Source: Heterostelium multicystogenum
Taxonomy: Eukaryota > Evosea > Eumycetozoa > Acytosteliales > Acytosteliaceae
Assembly: GCA_003667245.1 (NCBI GenBank)
Contig: RCNN01000120.1
Span: forward strand, 32,911 to 96,910
Direction: 5' to 3'
Length of the DNA stretch: 64,000 nucleotides
In this document: piece by piece, positions 10,923-21,742 of the stretch
How positions within the stretch are numbered: the stretch's first letter is position 1
Layout: the number at the start of each line of letters is the position of its first letter
Program-made: the position numbers and the translations under genes
The notes under the pieces: generated by a model
Told to the model about the DNA's origin: nothing
The model's input: only the letters and a program-made list of their open reading frames with translations
Databases searched by the model: none

Positions 10923-11950
10923 TTATTCGACTATATTAGTTTTAACTTTGATTGATTGTTTTTTTTGGTTATTAGATGAAGATGAATTAAATGGAATTGG
11001 GAATGAATAGGATTTAAAATATTTACATACTCTATATAATTATTTATAAATTTATTGTATCAAAATATTAATTGGTTTTTAATTAACAATAACATAATGT
11101 AAATAAAAGAAAGCCAAATTTTATATATACCAATTAAATATACAATTCAAAAAACCAATTAAAAAAAAAAGCTACATTTAGCTATCTCACAACACAGATG
11201 TATATTATGTTACACAGTTCACTCATCAAAAGATATAGAACATAATATATACACAGAAGCAATCTACCAACCATGAATAAATAAAACTAGGTTCCCTATG
11301 GAATTCATCATGATAGCTAGATAGCCACCACTTGATTGAAATTAACAATACAACAACAATTGAAAGAGGGAGGGAAGAATGTGGTTTAAAAATTAAAACA
11401 ACACATATGTATTAAATGATCATGATATATGATTATATTTTATATTTTTAGCACAGAATCACTACTAATCAAAAAACACACACACAGACACACACTTACA
11501 GATTATTCACTTAAGATGAGATTGCAATTGTGGGTGAAGAAATTAAATTGTAATGCTATTCAACATCGAAACACTTGTTGACTTTTTACATTGTTTATTT
11601 ATTTTTAAATTGATTTATTCTGATTCAAAATGAAGGTTTCAAGAGCTTTGATAAAACACTTGGTGGTTGGCGCCATTTTAACAAATACAGAAGTTTGGAG
11701 CAACATAAAATTTGGTTAACTTGTTTTATCTAGGTTTTATTTTTTGAAAGTTCAGTTGAATTTATTATATATATATATTTGTCCTTCTAGAGTGGACATT
11801 GGAGAATCTAAATGTTATTTATTTTCCTATGGAATTCATGACAGGTTTACAACGGGAGGGTTTTTTTATGGGTTATTTTTAAAACGAATTGGTTTGACTT
11901 ATGTAAATAATGGTGGAGACTGGTGTTGACGAGGGTGAAGTATGTCGAGG
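10923..11950. other. Intergenic, no gene seen
   Basis: About 1 kb of AT-rich DNA between the TIG receptor start (10922) and the 3' end of the AAA-like gene. It contains poly-A and CA-rich stretches (for example ACACACACAGACACACAC near 11480). The only longer frame (11744-11929) has no coding character. Confidence 0.5.
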
Positions 11951-14203
11951 CTAGAGCTTCCTGATGATCAATCTTGTCAATCCAACACTAAGGATGACGT
12001 GGCTTGTAATTTCAATGCTTGGATACTTCTTTTTGAGATCAAGAGCGTAGCTTTTGGCTTGTTGAATAGCATTCTGAAGACATCCATCCACAGTTCCTCC
12101 ATATCGATGATCTGTGAGCTCTCGTTTGAGTAGAACTGCCTCTTCTTCCTCCTCAATCGATGCTGATGTTCGGTACATATCATCCCATTCCGTTGGAGTT
12201 CCCTTCAAGATTCCCATCTTGATATTCTTGAACTCTATAAAGTGAATCCTCTGTTTGTCTGAGAACCAAACTGTCAGGATACATCGTCATTCTATTCGAG
12301 TGTATACAAATCACTTACCATCGTGAGATTTGGAGACAAAGATGTCGATTGCTCTGCCGCGAGTGCTTTCGCCTTTCATCTTGTCCACTTTGAACTCTTG
12401 TTGAATGCCCTCTAGGTTTCCAAATGAATATGCGAATGCTGAGTTGAAGTATTCAGACAAGCTGTTCTCATCATGATGAACGACATTGTTGCCTGACAGT
12501 TTGCTTAGACGGTGTCTTCCAATGATTTCACAGAGTGGATTTATATCGTCGTCCTTGATGAATTGTACGATTGCTGACCTGAGCTCTCCAATGTCGAATG
12601 ACTTCCAGTTGAAGAGTCTTTTGACTGAGGAGAGGTACTCCTTCTTGGCCGACAGATTTGGAATGCAAAGATGCGTTCCTTTGTCGAGGAAGGTCAGTGC
12701 ACCAGTGTAGTACATGAAAGAGATCAAAACCTTGCGATCTTGACCCAATTGTTGAATCTGTATGAGGTTGAACCTTCCGATTGGTCCTCCTTCACATTTG
12801 ATGTTGTTCGAGAAGAGTGCCTCGTTGACAACTTCGCGACCAAGAGGATAATTGGTGACCAAGTCAAGTGTGGGTTGAGCTGATAAAGTGTTGGGATCTG
12901 GTATCTCTTGGAGAAGTCCAATGGGATCCTAAGTAGGTGTTAGAAAGGAGTAGATTAGTGAATTACATCATAACCTACCTCCTCGAATCGAGATCTATAC
13001 AGCTGAAGTCGTCGAAGATAGTAAGTGACCGTTCCTGGATTGTAGAGAGCAACTTGTTGATCCTTGCTGAACCTATATCCTTTGTTTTCACTTCTCAAAT
13101 GATCGAGAATTGATGACTTTGTGGGCTCTCGAAGTGGTGGAACGATGAGATCGAGTCCAGCCCTGATATGAGTGTCTGTGAAGCCATAGATTGACGAGTA
13201 CTTTGGCTCAAGGGTCAAGTCGGTTGTGATGTTGAATCTAGATGTGAACTCGGACATTGCAAGAGGTGTAACACCAGTGATGAATGCTCTTGTGTTGGTC
13301 TTATCGCATGCTGACTTGAGGCGACCTAAGAACTTATTGAAGCTGCTCTCGATCTGGGTCGTTGTGGATTGTTGAGTCGAGAGGGATGTTTCCAGAGATT
13401 GGTTGACATGAATTGCATAGTTGAGACTAACATCATATTCGTCGATGAGAACGTAAAGAGTGTGACCAGAGTTGTAGACCGCTCTATTCAAAGAATCGAA
13501 GCTCTCCAAACAGTTGTTGGGTAAAACCTCGATCTGGATCCTCTCTTCTGTCCTCTTAGATATGAGAAGATCCTGGTAGTCCTCAATGAACTGCTTGACA
13601 GAACCATTGACATTGGTGTTGAAGCTTGTCTCAAATACCTGTTTGATTTTAGTAAGAAAATGATTCTAGTCTTGTTTCATTTAGTGTAATCTTACTTCAA
13701 AGCTGGAGTTGGTTTTCAAGCCAGAGAAGTCAAGATGAAGCACCATGAACTTGTTCCTCATATTTGTCGGGTTCTTGCCGATGTCAAGGCTGCCAAAAAA
13801 CTCAGTAAATTGGTCTTTGTTGTTGATATCGTAGTACTGGTGGAGCATGTCAAGGAACAAGGTCTTGCCAAAGCGAGGAGGGCGAACGGAGAGGATTGCC
13901 TTTGCCTTCAGTGACTCGATGTCTCTGATGTAGTTGCTGTTGTTAACGAAGAATGAGCCCGGAGTGTGGAATACACTCTTGAAATTGCCATCGCCATACA
14001 GAAATTGAGGTTGCTCTGATTTGAGTGTCAATTGTGAGATCACAAGCATCTATCAGAATATACATACTTTTGTTGTCAGATGGCGCACTGTAGAAACGAA
14101 CATGAGCTTGGTTGGACCAAAAAAAGGGTGTATACTTGATGCGATTGGAGCATACAGACATAGAGGATGTGAGAGGCAGGAGTCTATTGAGTTTAGACAA
14201 CAT
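11951..14203 (-). CDS. AAA-ATPase-like / PD-(D/E)XK nuclease-fold protein with a presequence-like N-terminus
   Basis: Five exons (14068-14203, 13696-14015, 12979-13638, 12319-12928, 11951-12270) join in phase with no frameshift to 681 residues. The N-terminus MLSKLNRLLPLTSSMSVCSN ending in RFYSAPSDN resembles a mitochondrial presequence. The AAA-ATPase-like domain (PF09820 type) follows: GDGNFKSVF, the P-loop variant SVRPPRFGKTLFLDML, HLDFSGL, and the Walker B region LYVLIDEYDVSLNYA. The C-terminal third has AYSFGNLEGIQQEFKVD, AIDIFV and HFIEFKNIK, an acidic D...E-x-K core as in DUF1703/PD-(D/E)XK domains. This family is common in bacteria and expanded in some dictyostelids and fungi. Its biochemical role is unproven. 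Organelle targeting is my inference from the first 40 residues. Confidence 0.85.
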
Positions 14204-14227
14204 GTTTGCGAAATGGTGTAAAGAATT

Positions 14228-14855
14228 TCAATAAATGTGTGTATAAAATTGTTATGGAGTTTACTGAATGGACTGCAATTAACTCTATCTGGTGCTGTTT
14301 ACTACTCTGATTCCACTTTTGGTAACCTAACCAATACAAACAGTGTGCTGAACAATATACTGGCAATGCTACTCTCCTTGCTATTGTACCTCCAAAGAAT
14401 GCTGCTATCATTACAAGCTTGAACTACATGAATAACACCCTCACATCAAATCTGTCAACTCATATGTTACCTTTTCTAACTAAATACAAACTGACTACCA
14501 AAACGCTCAATAAAGGATGATAATTACAGACTGCCAATTTAAAAGCAATATAGGTGATACTGGTGGTGTTATCTATGGTGATAGCATAGCTTTTCTTCTT
14601 ATATCACGATCAACCTATGATTTCAATCGTGATAAATTTGTACAATATCAACTCAACAACTTCAACAACATTACTGTCATGTGTATCTGATACCTCTTGT
14701 TCAGTAGTTGGTAACAACGACTCTGGGACCACAGAGCAGCCAGAATCGGTAATGGGTCATGCTCATGAATTGTGTATTATTTTCTATATGGTAAGCTGTT
14801 TAGAGAATGAATTGAGAGTTAATATCAGAGTGTGGAAAGCGGTAGGTAGGTTCTA
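14228..14855 (+). pseudogene. Remnant of a polymorphic-outer-membrane-protein-like surface gene
   Basis: Plus-strand fragments in several frames look like pieces of a beta-helix surface protein: LSGAVYYSDSTFGNLTNTNS (from about 14290), an IVPPKNAAIITSLNYMNN stretch, CQFKSNIGDTGGVIYGDS (about 14531-14584) and SCVSDTSCSVVGNNDSG (about 14680-14725). The C-x-F-x-x-N...GG-x-I/V-Y pattern is that of the short repeats in chlamydial PMP-like and other parallel beta-helix proteins, which also occur in large dictyostelid surface proteins. No single frame holds and stops are frequent, so the copy is dead. The family label rests on these motifs only. It lies 25 bp from the start of the divergently oriented AAA-like gene. 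Confidence 0.4.
14284..14335 (+). repeat. Repeat copy A of a ~50-bp direct repeat
   Basis: This 52-base stretch is similar to 16123-16171 in the same orientation. The shared core is GATTCCACTTTTGGTAA, preceded by TACTACT and followed by CTAAC. In both copies one plus-strand frame reads VYYxDSTFGxLT, so the similarity may be a residue of related coding sequence. Confidence 0.55.
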
Positions 14856-15100
14856 ACCGAGCCCTTTTCTACCAACCAATGGGTCTACCATCACTTTTTT
14901 GAGCCCTATTGCCGATTTCTTCTGAATATGCATCAAAGATATTTTTTATTCAAAAAAATCTTTTTACAGCATTTTTGAGTAAAACTTGATTTGGAAAGAT
15001 CAGAAACTTGGTTATTCAGGTTCTGAAACTAAACCTAAAAATTCAAGTTCATTTAGATTTTGATCACAAACTTTGAAACTGAATGATGATCATTTACTAT

Positions 15101-15171
15101 ATATATATTTGTATTGATATCGAAATTGATTTTTATTTTATTCAATTTGGATATCAATACAAATATATATA
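15101..15171 (+). repeat. Inverted repeat / hairpin upstream of the tail-collar gene
   Basis: The arms 15101-15129 and 15142-15171 are reverse complements over about 29 bases with one mismatch. The core is TTTGTATTGATATC against GATATCAATACAAA, and the spacer is a 12-base T-rich loop (15130-15141). The right arm ends 23 bases before the ATG of the tail-collar gene, so the hairpin may be in its 5' untranslated leader or mark an element boundary. Confidence 0.75.
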
Positions 15172-15193
15172 TTTATATCTATTTAAATATAGA

Positions 15194-15755
15194 ATGTCAT
15201 TTGTTGGCGGTGTCGAAATGTATTTTGGAAACCCAAAGTTTATTCCAGAGGGCTATCTAAACTGTGATGGATCCTTGGTCGACCATATTACCTATCCCAA
15301 ACTTGCTAATGTGCTCAGAGACCCAAATCTTCCAAACTATGCACCTGCATACCTTCCAGACTTTAGAGGAAGATCTCCACTTGGTGTTGGAGCCGGTCAA
15401 GGTTTAACAAATAGAAATTTGGGTGATCGAGGTGGTGCTGAATCCGTCACTCTTCTAGAAACTCAAATTGCTTCCCACAATCATTCTGGAGTCACCGGAT
15501 TTGGAAATCCTATTGATTACATTATGGTACATCAGAGCGGCGCTGGATATAAACCATTGGCATGCGACAGGATTTTTAGGTGGAGCAGCCAACACCATGA
15601 TTGGCAAAATTGATAACAGAGAAAGTGCAGGACCAAAAGATTCCAACTACCCTCTGTCTCATCATACACACAACATTCCACCCTCCGGAGGAAACCAACC
15701 ACATGAAAACATGCATCCCTATATTGCATTATACTTTATTATTAAAGCAATTTAA
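15194..15755 (+). CDS. Phage tail-collar domain protein, one frame break
   Basis: From ATG at 15194 the protein starts MSFVGGVEMYFGNPKFIPEG, then YLNCDGSLVDHITYPKLANV, YLPDFRGRSPLGVGAGQG and LETQIASHNHSG. This is the phage tail-collar domain (PF07484, as in microcystin-dependent MdpB-like proteins), with the typical W/Y-L-x-C-D-G, P-D-x-R-G-R and H-x-H-x-G motifs. Near 15559-15566 one extra base shifts the frame. The next frame continues ATGFLGGAANTMIGKIDNRE and ends SHHTHN...NMHPYIALYFIIKAI at 15755, the usual family C-terminus, so the whole is about 187 residues. Upstream ATGs from 15083 lie in AT-rich hairpin DNA and are rejected as starts. Such genes in amoebae are thought to be of bacterial or phage origin. 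Function in the host is unknown. Confidence 0.8.
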
Positions 15756-15939
15756 ACAGGATATTGATTGTATTTCACAACAAAAATTTAAAACAAATTA
15801 AAGGTAATTTTCTAGGCCTTTAATGGTCATAACATCAACATTCAATAAACACTATGTCCCATTAAGTTGTAAATGGGATTCGGAAAGTTAATTACTAAAT
15901 CATAAAATATCTAGATTGATCAAAGTTAATATTTTTTTA

Positions 15940-16215
15940 TTAATCTTGATGACAGTAATCTGTGATTCTATTATCAATGAACCTAGTATCACATGACATC
16001 TTCACCATCATGTATAAATAGATGAGTTTTCCATCATGAGGGATGGTACCCCGCTGCAAAATATGGTCCGCCGAAGCATCTGTAACCATATACAACTCTG
16101 CCATAAATGGAAATACTGAAATTCTATCTTGATGTGTACTACTTTGATTCCACTTTTGGTAAACTAACAATGAGTAAGGTATCAAATGAATAAATAAAAT
16201 TAAATAGTTAATCAA
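15940..16215 (-). other. Doubtful open frame of 91 codons
   Basis: A minus-strand frame reads from a hydrophobic start at 16215 through YQKWNQSSTHQDRISVFPFM to DTRFIDNRITDYCHQD and a stop at 15940. The second half has balanced composition and could be an exon or remnant. However, the first half lies over repeat copy B, whose plus-strand frame also makes sense, and no splice context supports it. I cannot decide between a degenerate gene end and chance. Confidence 0.2.
16123..16171 (+). repeat. Repeat copy B of the ~50-bp direct repeat
   Basis: Second copy of the sequence at 14284-14335, same orientation, about 1.8 kb away. The tail-collar gene lies between the two copies. Flanking sequence beyond the 50 bases is not obviously alike. 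Confidence 0.55.
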
Positions 16216-16258
16216 ATTAAATAGAATTATATAATTTATTTTGGAATATTTTAATATA

Positions 16259-16716
16259 TTATGGTCTTGCCATATAAAATGTTGCTCCTAATCGATTGTT
16301 TGGTGTCCTTGTTATTCTAAATCCAACTATAATTTGATTCATATTTAAGAGTTTGGTCATTGACTACCACAGAGTATTTGATATTGAATGGGCCTTTGAA
16401 ATCATCGTATCCGGTGTATGTTACTGGAATAGTCGATTGATAACCTGGCAACCAAGTCGAGTAATTAATATGGGTTTCATTGTATCCAGGACAACAAGAA
16501 CCTTTTACATCACCGATAACCGATGCAAATCTAATATCAGTTATTACCAAGTTGCACATTTTCGATGGGAGTCCATTTGTACATTGATTTGGTCCCAATT
16601 TAAAAACATCGACATTTCCATTGATTTTGGCATTTACAACATTAATATTTCCATTTCTATTTAATAATACACATAATAATAATAATATTATTAAAAAAAT
16701 ATTTTTGTATATACAT
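16259..16716 (-). CDS. Small secreted protein, two frame breaks
   Basis: The ATG at 16716 begins MYIQKYF. After one base is removed from the A7/T7 run (16693-16699), the frame continues LIILLLLCVLL, a signal peptide, and NGNINVVNAKINGNVDVFKL. The body GPNQCTNGLPSKMCNLVITD, SCCPGYNETHINYSTWLPGY and IPVTYTGYDDFKGPFNIKYS follows to KYESN. A second one-base break near 16331 leads to IVGFRITRTPNNRLGATFYM and ARP, stop at 16259. The result is about 150 residues with four or five Cys and beta-type sequence. It resembles the short secreted carbohydrate-binding-like proteins common in dictyostelids, but I cannot assign a family. Both breaks are in or next to homopolymers. Confidence 0.55.
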
Positions 16717-17516
16717 GAAGTTAAGCTAATTATATGATTTGTTTATATATATATATATTTAGAATAAGAATAAATAGATATATATATTATGGATATCTTA
16801 AATTAGTTGTATATTTATTTATTTATATCAAATCAAACTGATAGTTTGAAACTCCACTTACTGTATATATATAAATACTATACTATAGGATAGGTAGGTA
16901 CTTATTTGAAGGTGTCATATCGATATTGTTTTATAAATCATTAATTAATGTAAACGGTATTGTTAAAGTTACAGTTAATTAATCTCTACCTCTTAATCTT
17001 GATATACCCCACTTTTAACAAACTCAAAGTTGTGCTAGAAACATCAGATTTAAAAGAGTGTCATTCATTCTCTCTAAAAGTGTTGTTTTATTTGTTTTAG
17101 TAATACTTACTACTCCTCACCACCATCACCAATACTATTGGCATTAATACTTGCTTGTCAATGCTGATTAATATTAAGAGTGATGTTGAGTTGTTAATAT
17201 TGTTTTAACCTTTTAAGTATAAGATGTTGATAGTAATAGAACTAATTCCCCAATAGTTAACCGGTTTTAATGTCATGAACTAAATAGCATCGACATAAGA
17301 TAACTGTGTATATAGGTGTGGAGCATGTTCAAGCTTGAAACTAATAAGAAAAAGTAAATTGATGATGTATTTCTAGTCCAATAGTCATATTTAGCCAATC
17401 ATTATTTCCATAAATGGGATAAATATCTGAAAAACATGTTAAAGAAAAGTTAAAACAATAAAGTGATCACTCATCAAATATTTATATTTATATTAAATTA
17501 GTAATAAGAGGGTAAA
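16717..17516. other. Intergenic, divergent promoter region
   Basis: About 800 bases between two divergent genes, rich in TATATA tracts (16745-16790). It should contain both promoters. No RNA gene or further reading frame was seen. Confidence 0.5.
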
Positions 17517-18003
17517 ATGTCAAATCCAAATTTAACTGCTTTAGTAGGTGATACTGCACAGGTAAAGTCAAATGTTGAAGAGAAACACTTGGCAACTAGT
17601 GTTGGAAGTGGTGATGTAGAGGTGTTTTCAACACCCTCAATGATTGCTTTGATGGAGAGAGCAGCTGTAGAGTGTATCAAAGATAAGATGGACCCAGCTT
17701 GGTCATCTGTTGGTACCTCTGTCAACATTTCACACTTGTCTGCAACCCCACTATCACTCGAGGTAAATGCAACTGCTACAATCACTGCCATTGAAGGTAA
17801 GAAAATATCATTCAGAGTCGAAGCAAGTGACAGTCATGGTAAAATAGGTGAAGGTAAGTAAGATTCTATGAGAATGATGAAAGAAAAATCATTTTAAAAG
17901 TTTGAGTTCAATTGTAAACATATTAGGAACACATGAACGTTTTATCATACAAAGAGATAGATTCAAAGATAGAACTTATGAAAAGCTATCAAACAAAAAG
18001 TAG
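17517..18003 (+). CDS. Hotdog-fold thioesterase, FlK (fluoroacetyl-CoA thioesterase)-like
   Basis: Exon 1 (17517-17853) and exon 2 (17927-18003) join in phase 1 across a short GTAAGT..TTAG intron to give 137 residues, the usual length for single-domain hotdog thioesterases. The segment EVFSTPSMIALMERAA, followed by SVNISHLSATPLSLEV and by GKIGEGTHERFI near the end, is characteristic of the FlK-like family. Thr39, Glu47 and His73 keep the spacing of the known FlK catalytic triad (Thr42, Glu50, His76: 8 and 26 residues apart). Expected activity is hydrolysis of a small acyl-CoA. Most relatives do not act on fluoroacetyl-CoA, so the substrate is open. The relatives I know of are bacterial or widespread, so transfer is possible. 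The gene is intact and there is no targeting signal. Confidence 0.85.
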
Positions 18004-18138
18004 AGTTGTAAAATAAACCATCAAGAGTGATTATGTTTTTAAGTGTTAAATTTAGTTTAATAATATATCATATTTAGGTGTTTGGATTTATTCTGTTGGG
18101 TTTAACTATATCACATCATTGGTAAGTAAAATATCTGT

Positions 18139-19441
18139 TTACTTTGATGATGGTGGTGGATATTGTTGGAATGGTTGAGTTGGTGGATGTGGTTGGTTAA
18201 GTGGGTGGTAGTAAAAAACATTTGGTGCACTTGGATCGTAGTAGTAGTATCCTGGTGCTGCATTTGGAGCTGGTGGTGGTGGGAGTGGAGTGCTTGGTAA
18301 TGGTGGGGGTGGTGGCAAATCATCAACTGGTTGCTTCTTTTCAATTCTTTCAATGGCAGAACGTCTCTCCTCTTCAAGTCTGGCGTTATATTCTTTCAAT
18401 TCTTGGAGCTTCTTCTCGAGCTCTCTTCTCTTCTCCTCTTGACGCTCCAAACGTTGTTCCTCTTGAGCAGCAATTGGAATTGGGTTGATAAAGTTGGCAA
18501 TCGATTCAAGCATCTCAGAAAGTTCCAATCTAATAGTAGATGTGAAAGTCTTGACGTTATCTTTAATTCTCCAGCTCTGAATCTCCTCCTTAACTGACTT
18601 GAGTACCTTCTCTGTCTTTTCCAAGGAGGCGTTGAAAATAGTCTCCAACTGTTCAATAGCATGATCGATGTTTGGTAGCTTATTCAACAAGTTGTCTTCA
18701 TCATCGTTGTTGTTGTTATTGTTATTTTCATTGTCATCTGTGTCTTCGTTGTTTTCCTTTTGTTCCTTTGGTTCCTTTGGCTCAACAAAGTTAATGTTTC
18801 TGACTTCGTTTTCCAATTCTCTGAGGGTGTTGGAGATACTCTTGAGCAAAGAAATATCTCTTTGAGCACTCTCCAAATCTCTTTCTTGAATCTTGGTGGC
18901 ATTGGATGGTTTTGGAAGCTCAACGACATTGACTGGTGATGGAGTTTGAGTACGAACAACTGGTGGGACGATTTGTTGCTTCTCCAACAAAAGGAATTCG
19001 CGGAGAATTTCATCATCAGAAGACACTTCGGCTGAAGCAACTTGTGGAGCTGAACTTGGTACTGGTGTACCCATCTCTACATTGTTAATGATTTCAACAT
19101 TCTTCAAGTTTCTTTGGGAAATGGTTCTTGGTGATTGGCAAGTGGGTTGAGTTGGAATTACTGGAGTTGGGATTTTCTTTGGAACCAAAGTAACATGCTC
19201 AACAACTTTAGTTGGCACTTGGATTGGTGGAATGTTGATTTTTGGTGCAGTGAAAAACTGACTTTACAACTGGTGGAGCAACAACTTCTTCCTTCTTGGC
19301 AATCTCAGCTGCTTCAGTTGTAGCCAATAAAAAATCTATAGTTTGATCAAGATCCCAATTGTTGGTCTTCAAAGCTACGATAGCTTGATCCATCGTAGTA
19401 TTTGGGAACATTAATCTTAAAGTATTAAGTTTTCCGTCCAT
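18139..19441 (-). CDS. CUE-domain protein with coiled coil and Pro-rich tail
   Basis: The start at 19441 gives MDGKLNTLRLMFPNTTMDQA, a CUE ubiquitin-binding domain (MFP motif, then IVALKTNNWDLDQTIDFLL with the usual di-Leu end). After VVAPPVVKSV the frame breaks in a T5 run (A5 at 19253-19257 on the plus strand), and the main frame continues with PKINIPPIQVPTKVVEHVTL to the stop at 18139. The body (about 360 residues) has a Ser/Pro-rich part, an acidic Asn run (about residue 240), a helical region QLETIFNASLEKTEKVLKS, a Glu/Arg-rich coiled coil (EEQRLERQEEKRRELEKK) and a tail of poly-Pro, Tyr and Gln. CUE proteins act in ubiquitin-dependent trafficking. The particular role here is unknown. 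Confidence 0.75.
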
Positions 19442-21742
19442 TCTCTATGATAATTAAAATAATCAAAAATTAGCAATCAAATTCATTTTAATATCAACTA
19501 AAACATATATCAAATAATAAACAAAATAACAATTGAATAAATAAAAAGATATCTATCGATAATATTGGTATAATATTCTTTTTAACTCTTACATTTGTAA
19601 AATTATAATTAAGTTTCTAAAATAGGAATTTAAATATGAATATGATTTAAGATGGATGATATTTTAATAGATGGATGAAATTGAAATAAATAGAATGAGT
19701 TAATGATTCTTAAAAGATATGCTGTTTAATTTATAATAAATAATGAATAAATAATATGAATTATAGTTAATTGGATTTAAAGAGAAAGCGATCAAGTATT
19801 GATAAAGATGAATATAGTAAATATTTGGGTGAAAGAGATGAATATGTCTAATCGAGAAAATATTTAAATAAAATCACTTGGTGAGAATGTAGGAAGGTGG
19901 AATTATAGATTGTATATCTGGAGAAGAACGAATAGAGGTAGATGACTTCTTGTTTTAATTTGAAATTGAATAGTGAATATAATAGGAAATAAATAAAAAT
20001 TGTATTGTTTTTAGTAAAATATCAAAATCGATGAAGGATGATGGATGGATGGATAGATGGAGATACAGATTATTTAATTGTGTTGATTAAAGATAATATA
20101 TAGTGAGATACAATGTCATATATTGATAGAAAATTTGGCCAAATTTAATTAGATAATAATAATATAAAATGAATTATTGTTAAATAATCGAACATTTAAA
20201 TAAAGAGTAATTTAGCTTGATTTATATGATAATGAATTCACGAAATGTAGTGATATAGAGAAGAGACAGAGAACAGAAAGAACACAAACAATAAAAAAGA
20301 TTATGACATCGTTAGTCGTATAATGTCGTATGTCTGCTGCATGGTTGGTGTACAATTTAAATATATTTAATTTTGATTTAAAACAAATAATTTGTGTTGG
20401 TTAGTTGGTGGTTAGTTGTTCGATGTGAGGAGTGTGTGTTTATGTGAAATTGTGTGAAGAAATGGAATGTTGAATTGTAATGAAAAACGACTCTATTACA
20501 TTGTTTGAGAAAATAATATATAGAATTGATAAGCAAATTAATTATTATTGGTAAATTGACTTCATAAATCCAATACAAAGTTCAAGTGAATTATATGTTT
20601 TGTTAAATACCAGAAGTCAGTGTATTTTGGAAGTTTGACATGTTATAATATCATTTCTTAGTTAGCTGTAACATATTAAACTTATACAATCGTCTGGTTG
20701 CTTGTACAATTGTTTGATCCAACAACTACAAAAACAATAATATTATTACAGTAATGATTGTACAAATACAGTTCCACTTATTGATTTAACAAAATATAAA
20801 ATATAAAACAATCTTAAAGTAAAACAATAAAATAATATTGATTCTTACTCTTTTTATAGTTATAAATTAATAATTATATAATATAATAGTTTTATTTATT
20901 TATATTTAAAATAACAAAAACAACTTAAGTTATTTGTATAATGAACTTATAAAGCGGAATCTAGAAATTGTGGTGAATTTATAAGTTGTAAATTGAATTG
21001 ACATTAAATAATATAATAGTTTTCGAAATGAATGAACGATGTAATAATCTATTAATTAATAAAAAAGGAAATAAACAGCACAATGAAATGTGTTATTTTA
21101 TGATTATTATTAATTATATTAAATAAACTACAGCTTGTGTGTAGCTTTTAAACAGATTGTCAGAGGGTTGTTCATCATATGAAAAACCAAAAAAATCTAA
21201 AAAACTTCAAATAAATGCATCTTTTGCAAAATCTAGCACTACTTACTTATTTAATTATTTGAAGATGAATAGATTACTTTTTTTCAATGTCAAACAATAT
21301 TGTGTTGTTGTTGATGTTATGTTGAAGTTTAAATTAAAAAAAGAATAAATAAAATAAATAAATAAATAAATTAAAAGTTAGGAGTTAATATATAAATAAA
21401 TAAAACACAAACTATTAACTTCCGTGATTGTATTTAAAAGAGTTTTACAAATTTAATTTCATTTGCAAAAAAGTTGTAATAACCTCTTTTCCCACAAAAC
21501 TAAGAAATTGCCACATATCTCATGAGAAAAGTCTAACTGAAAAAATATTAATTGGTATCGTTTTTTGTTTTTTGATTTTTGAGGTTGGATGGTATTGTAG
21601 TTAGTGTATTGGTTGTGTATGTTACAGATATCTAAATAAATAGTTTATTGGAGCAGTTTTTAAATTTTCAGGTTTGCGGGATTGTTGCTTATGCTGACAA
21701 TGTAGCAGCTGTCGTGGACAATAGAAAAGCAAAAAACAATAC
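19442..21742. other. Intergenic, AT-rich, no gene seen
   Basis: About 2.3 kb upstream of the CUE gene and downstream of the ELMO gene. It is A/T-rich with GGAT/GATA microrepeats (for example ATGGATGGATGGATAGATGG near 20042) and AAATAAATAAATA (21350-21370). The frames at 20378-20578 and 21157-21348 are low-complexity. It probably holds the long 5' region of the CUE gene. Confidence 0.5.

Noticed and set aside
11744..11929. Plus-strand frame of 61 codons between the TIG and AAA-like genes
   Set aside because: Composition is low-complexity, no similarity to known folds is visible, and there is no splice or context support.
15083..15193. Upstream Mets of the tail-collar frame
   Set aside because: This stretch is the hairpin, and its translation (YYIYICIDIEIDFYFI) is AT-composition only. 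MSFVGG is the family start.
20378..20578. Minus-strand frame of 66 codons in the CUE/ELMO intergene
   Set aside because: Sequence is Ile/Asn/His-biased as expected for translated AT-rich DNA, with no domain and no splice context.
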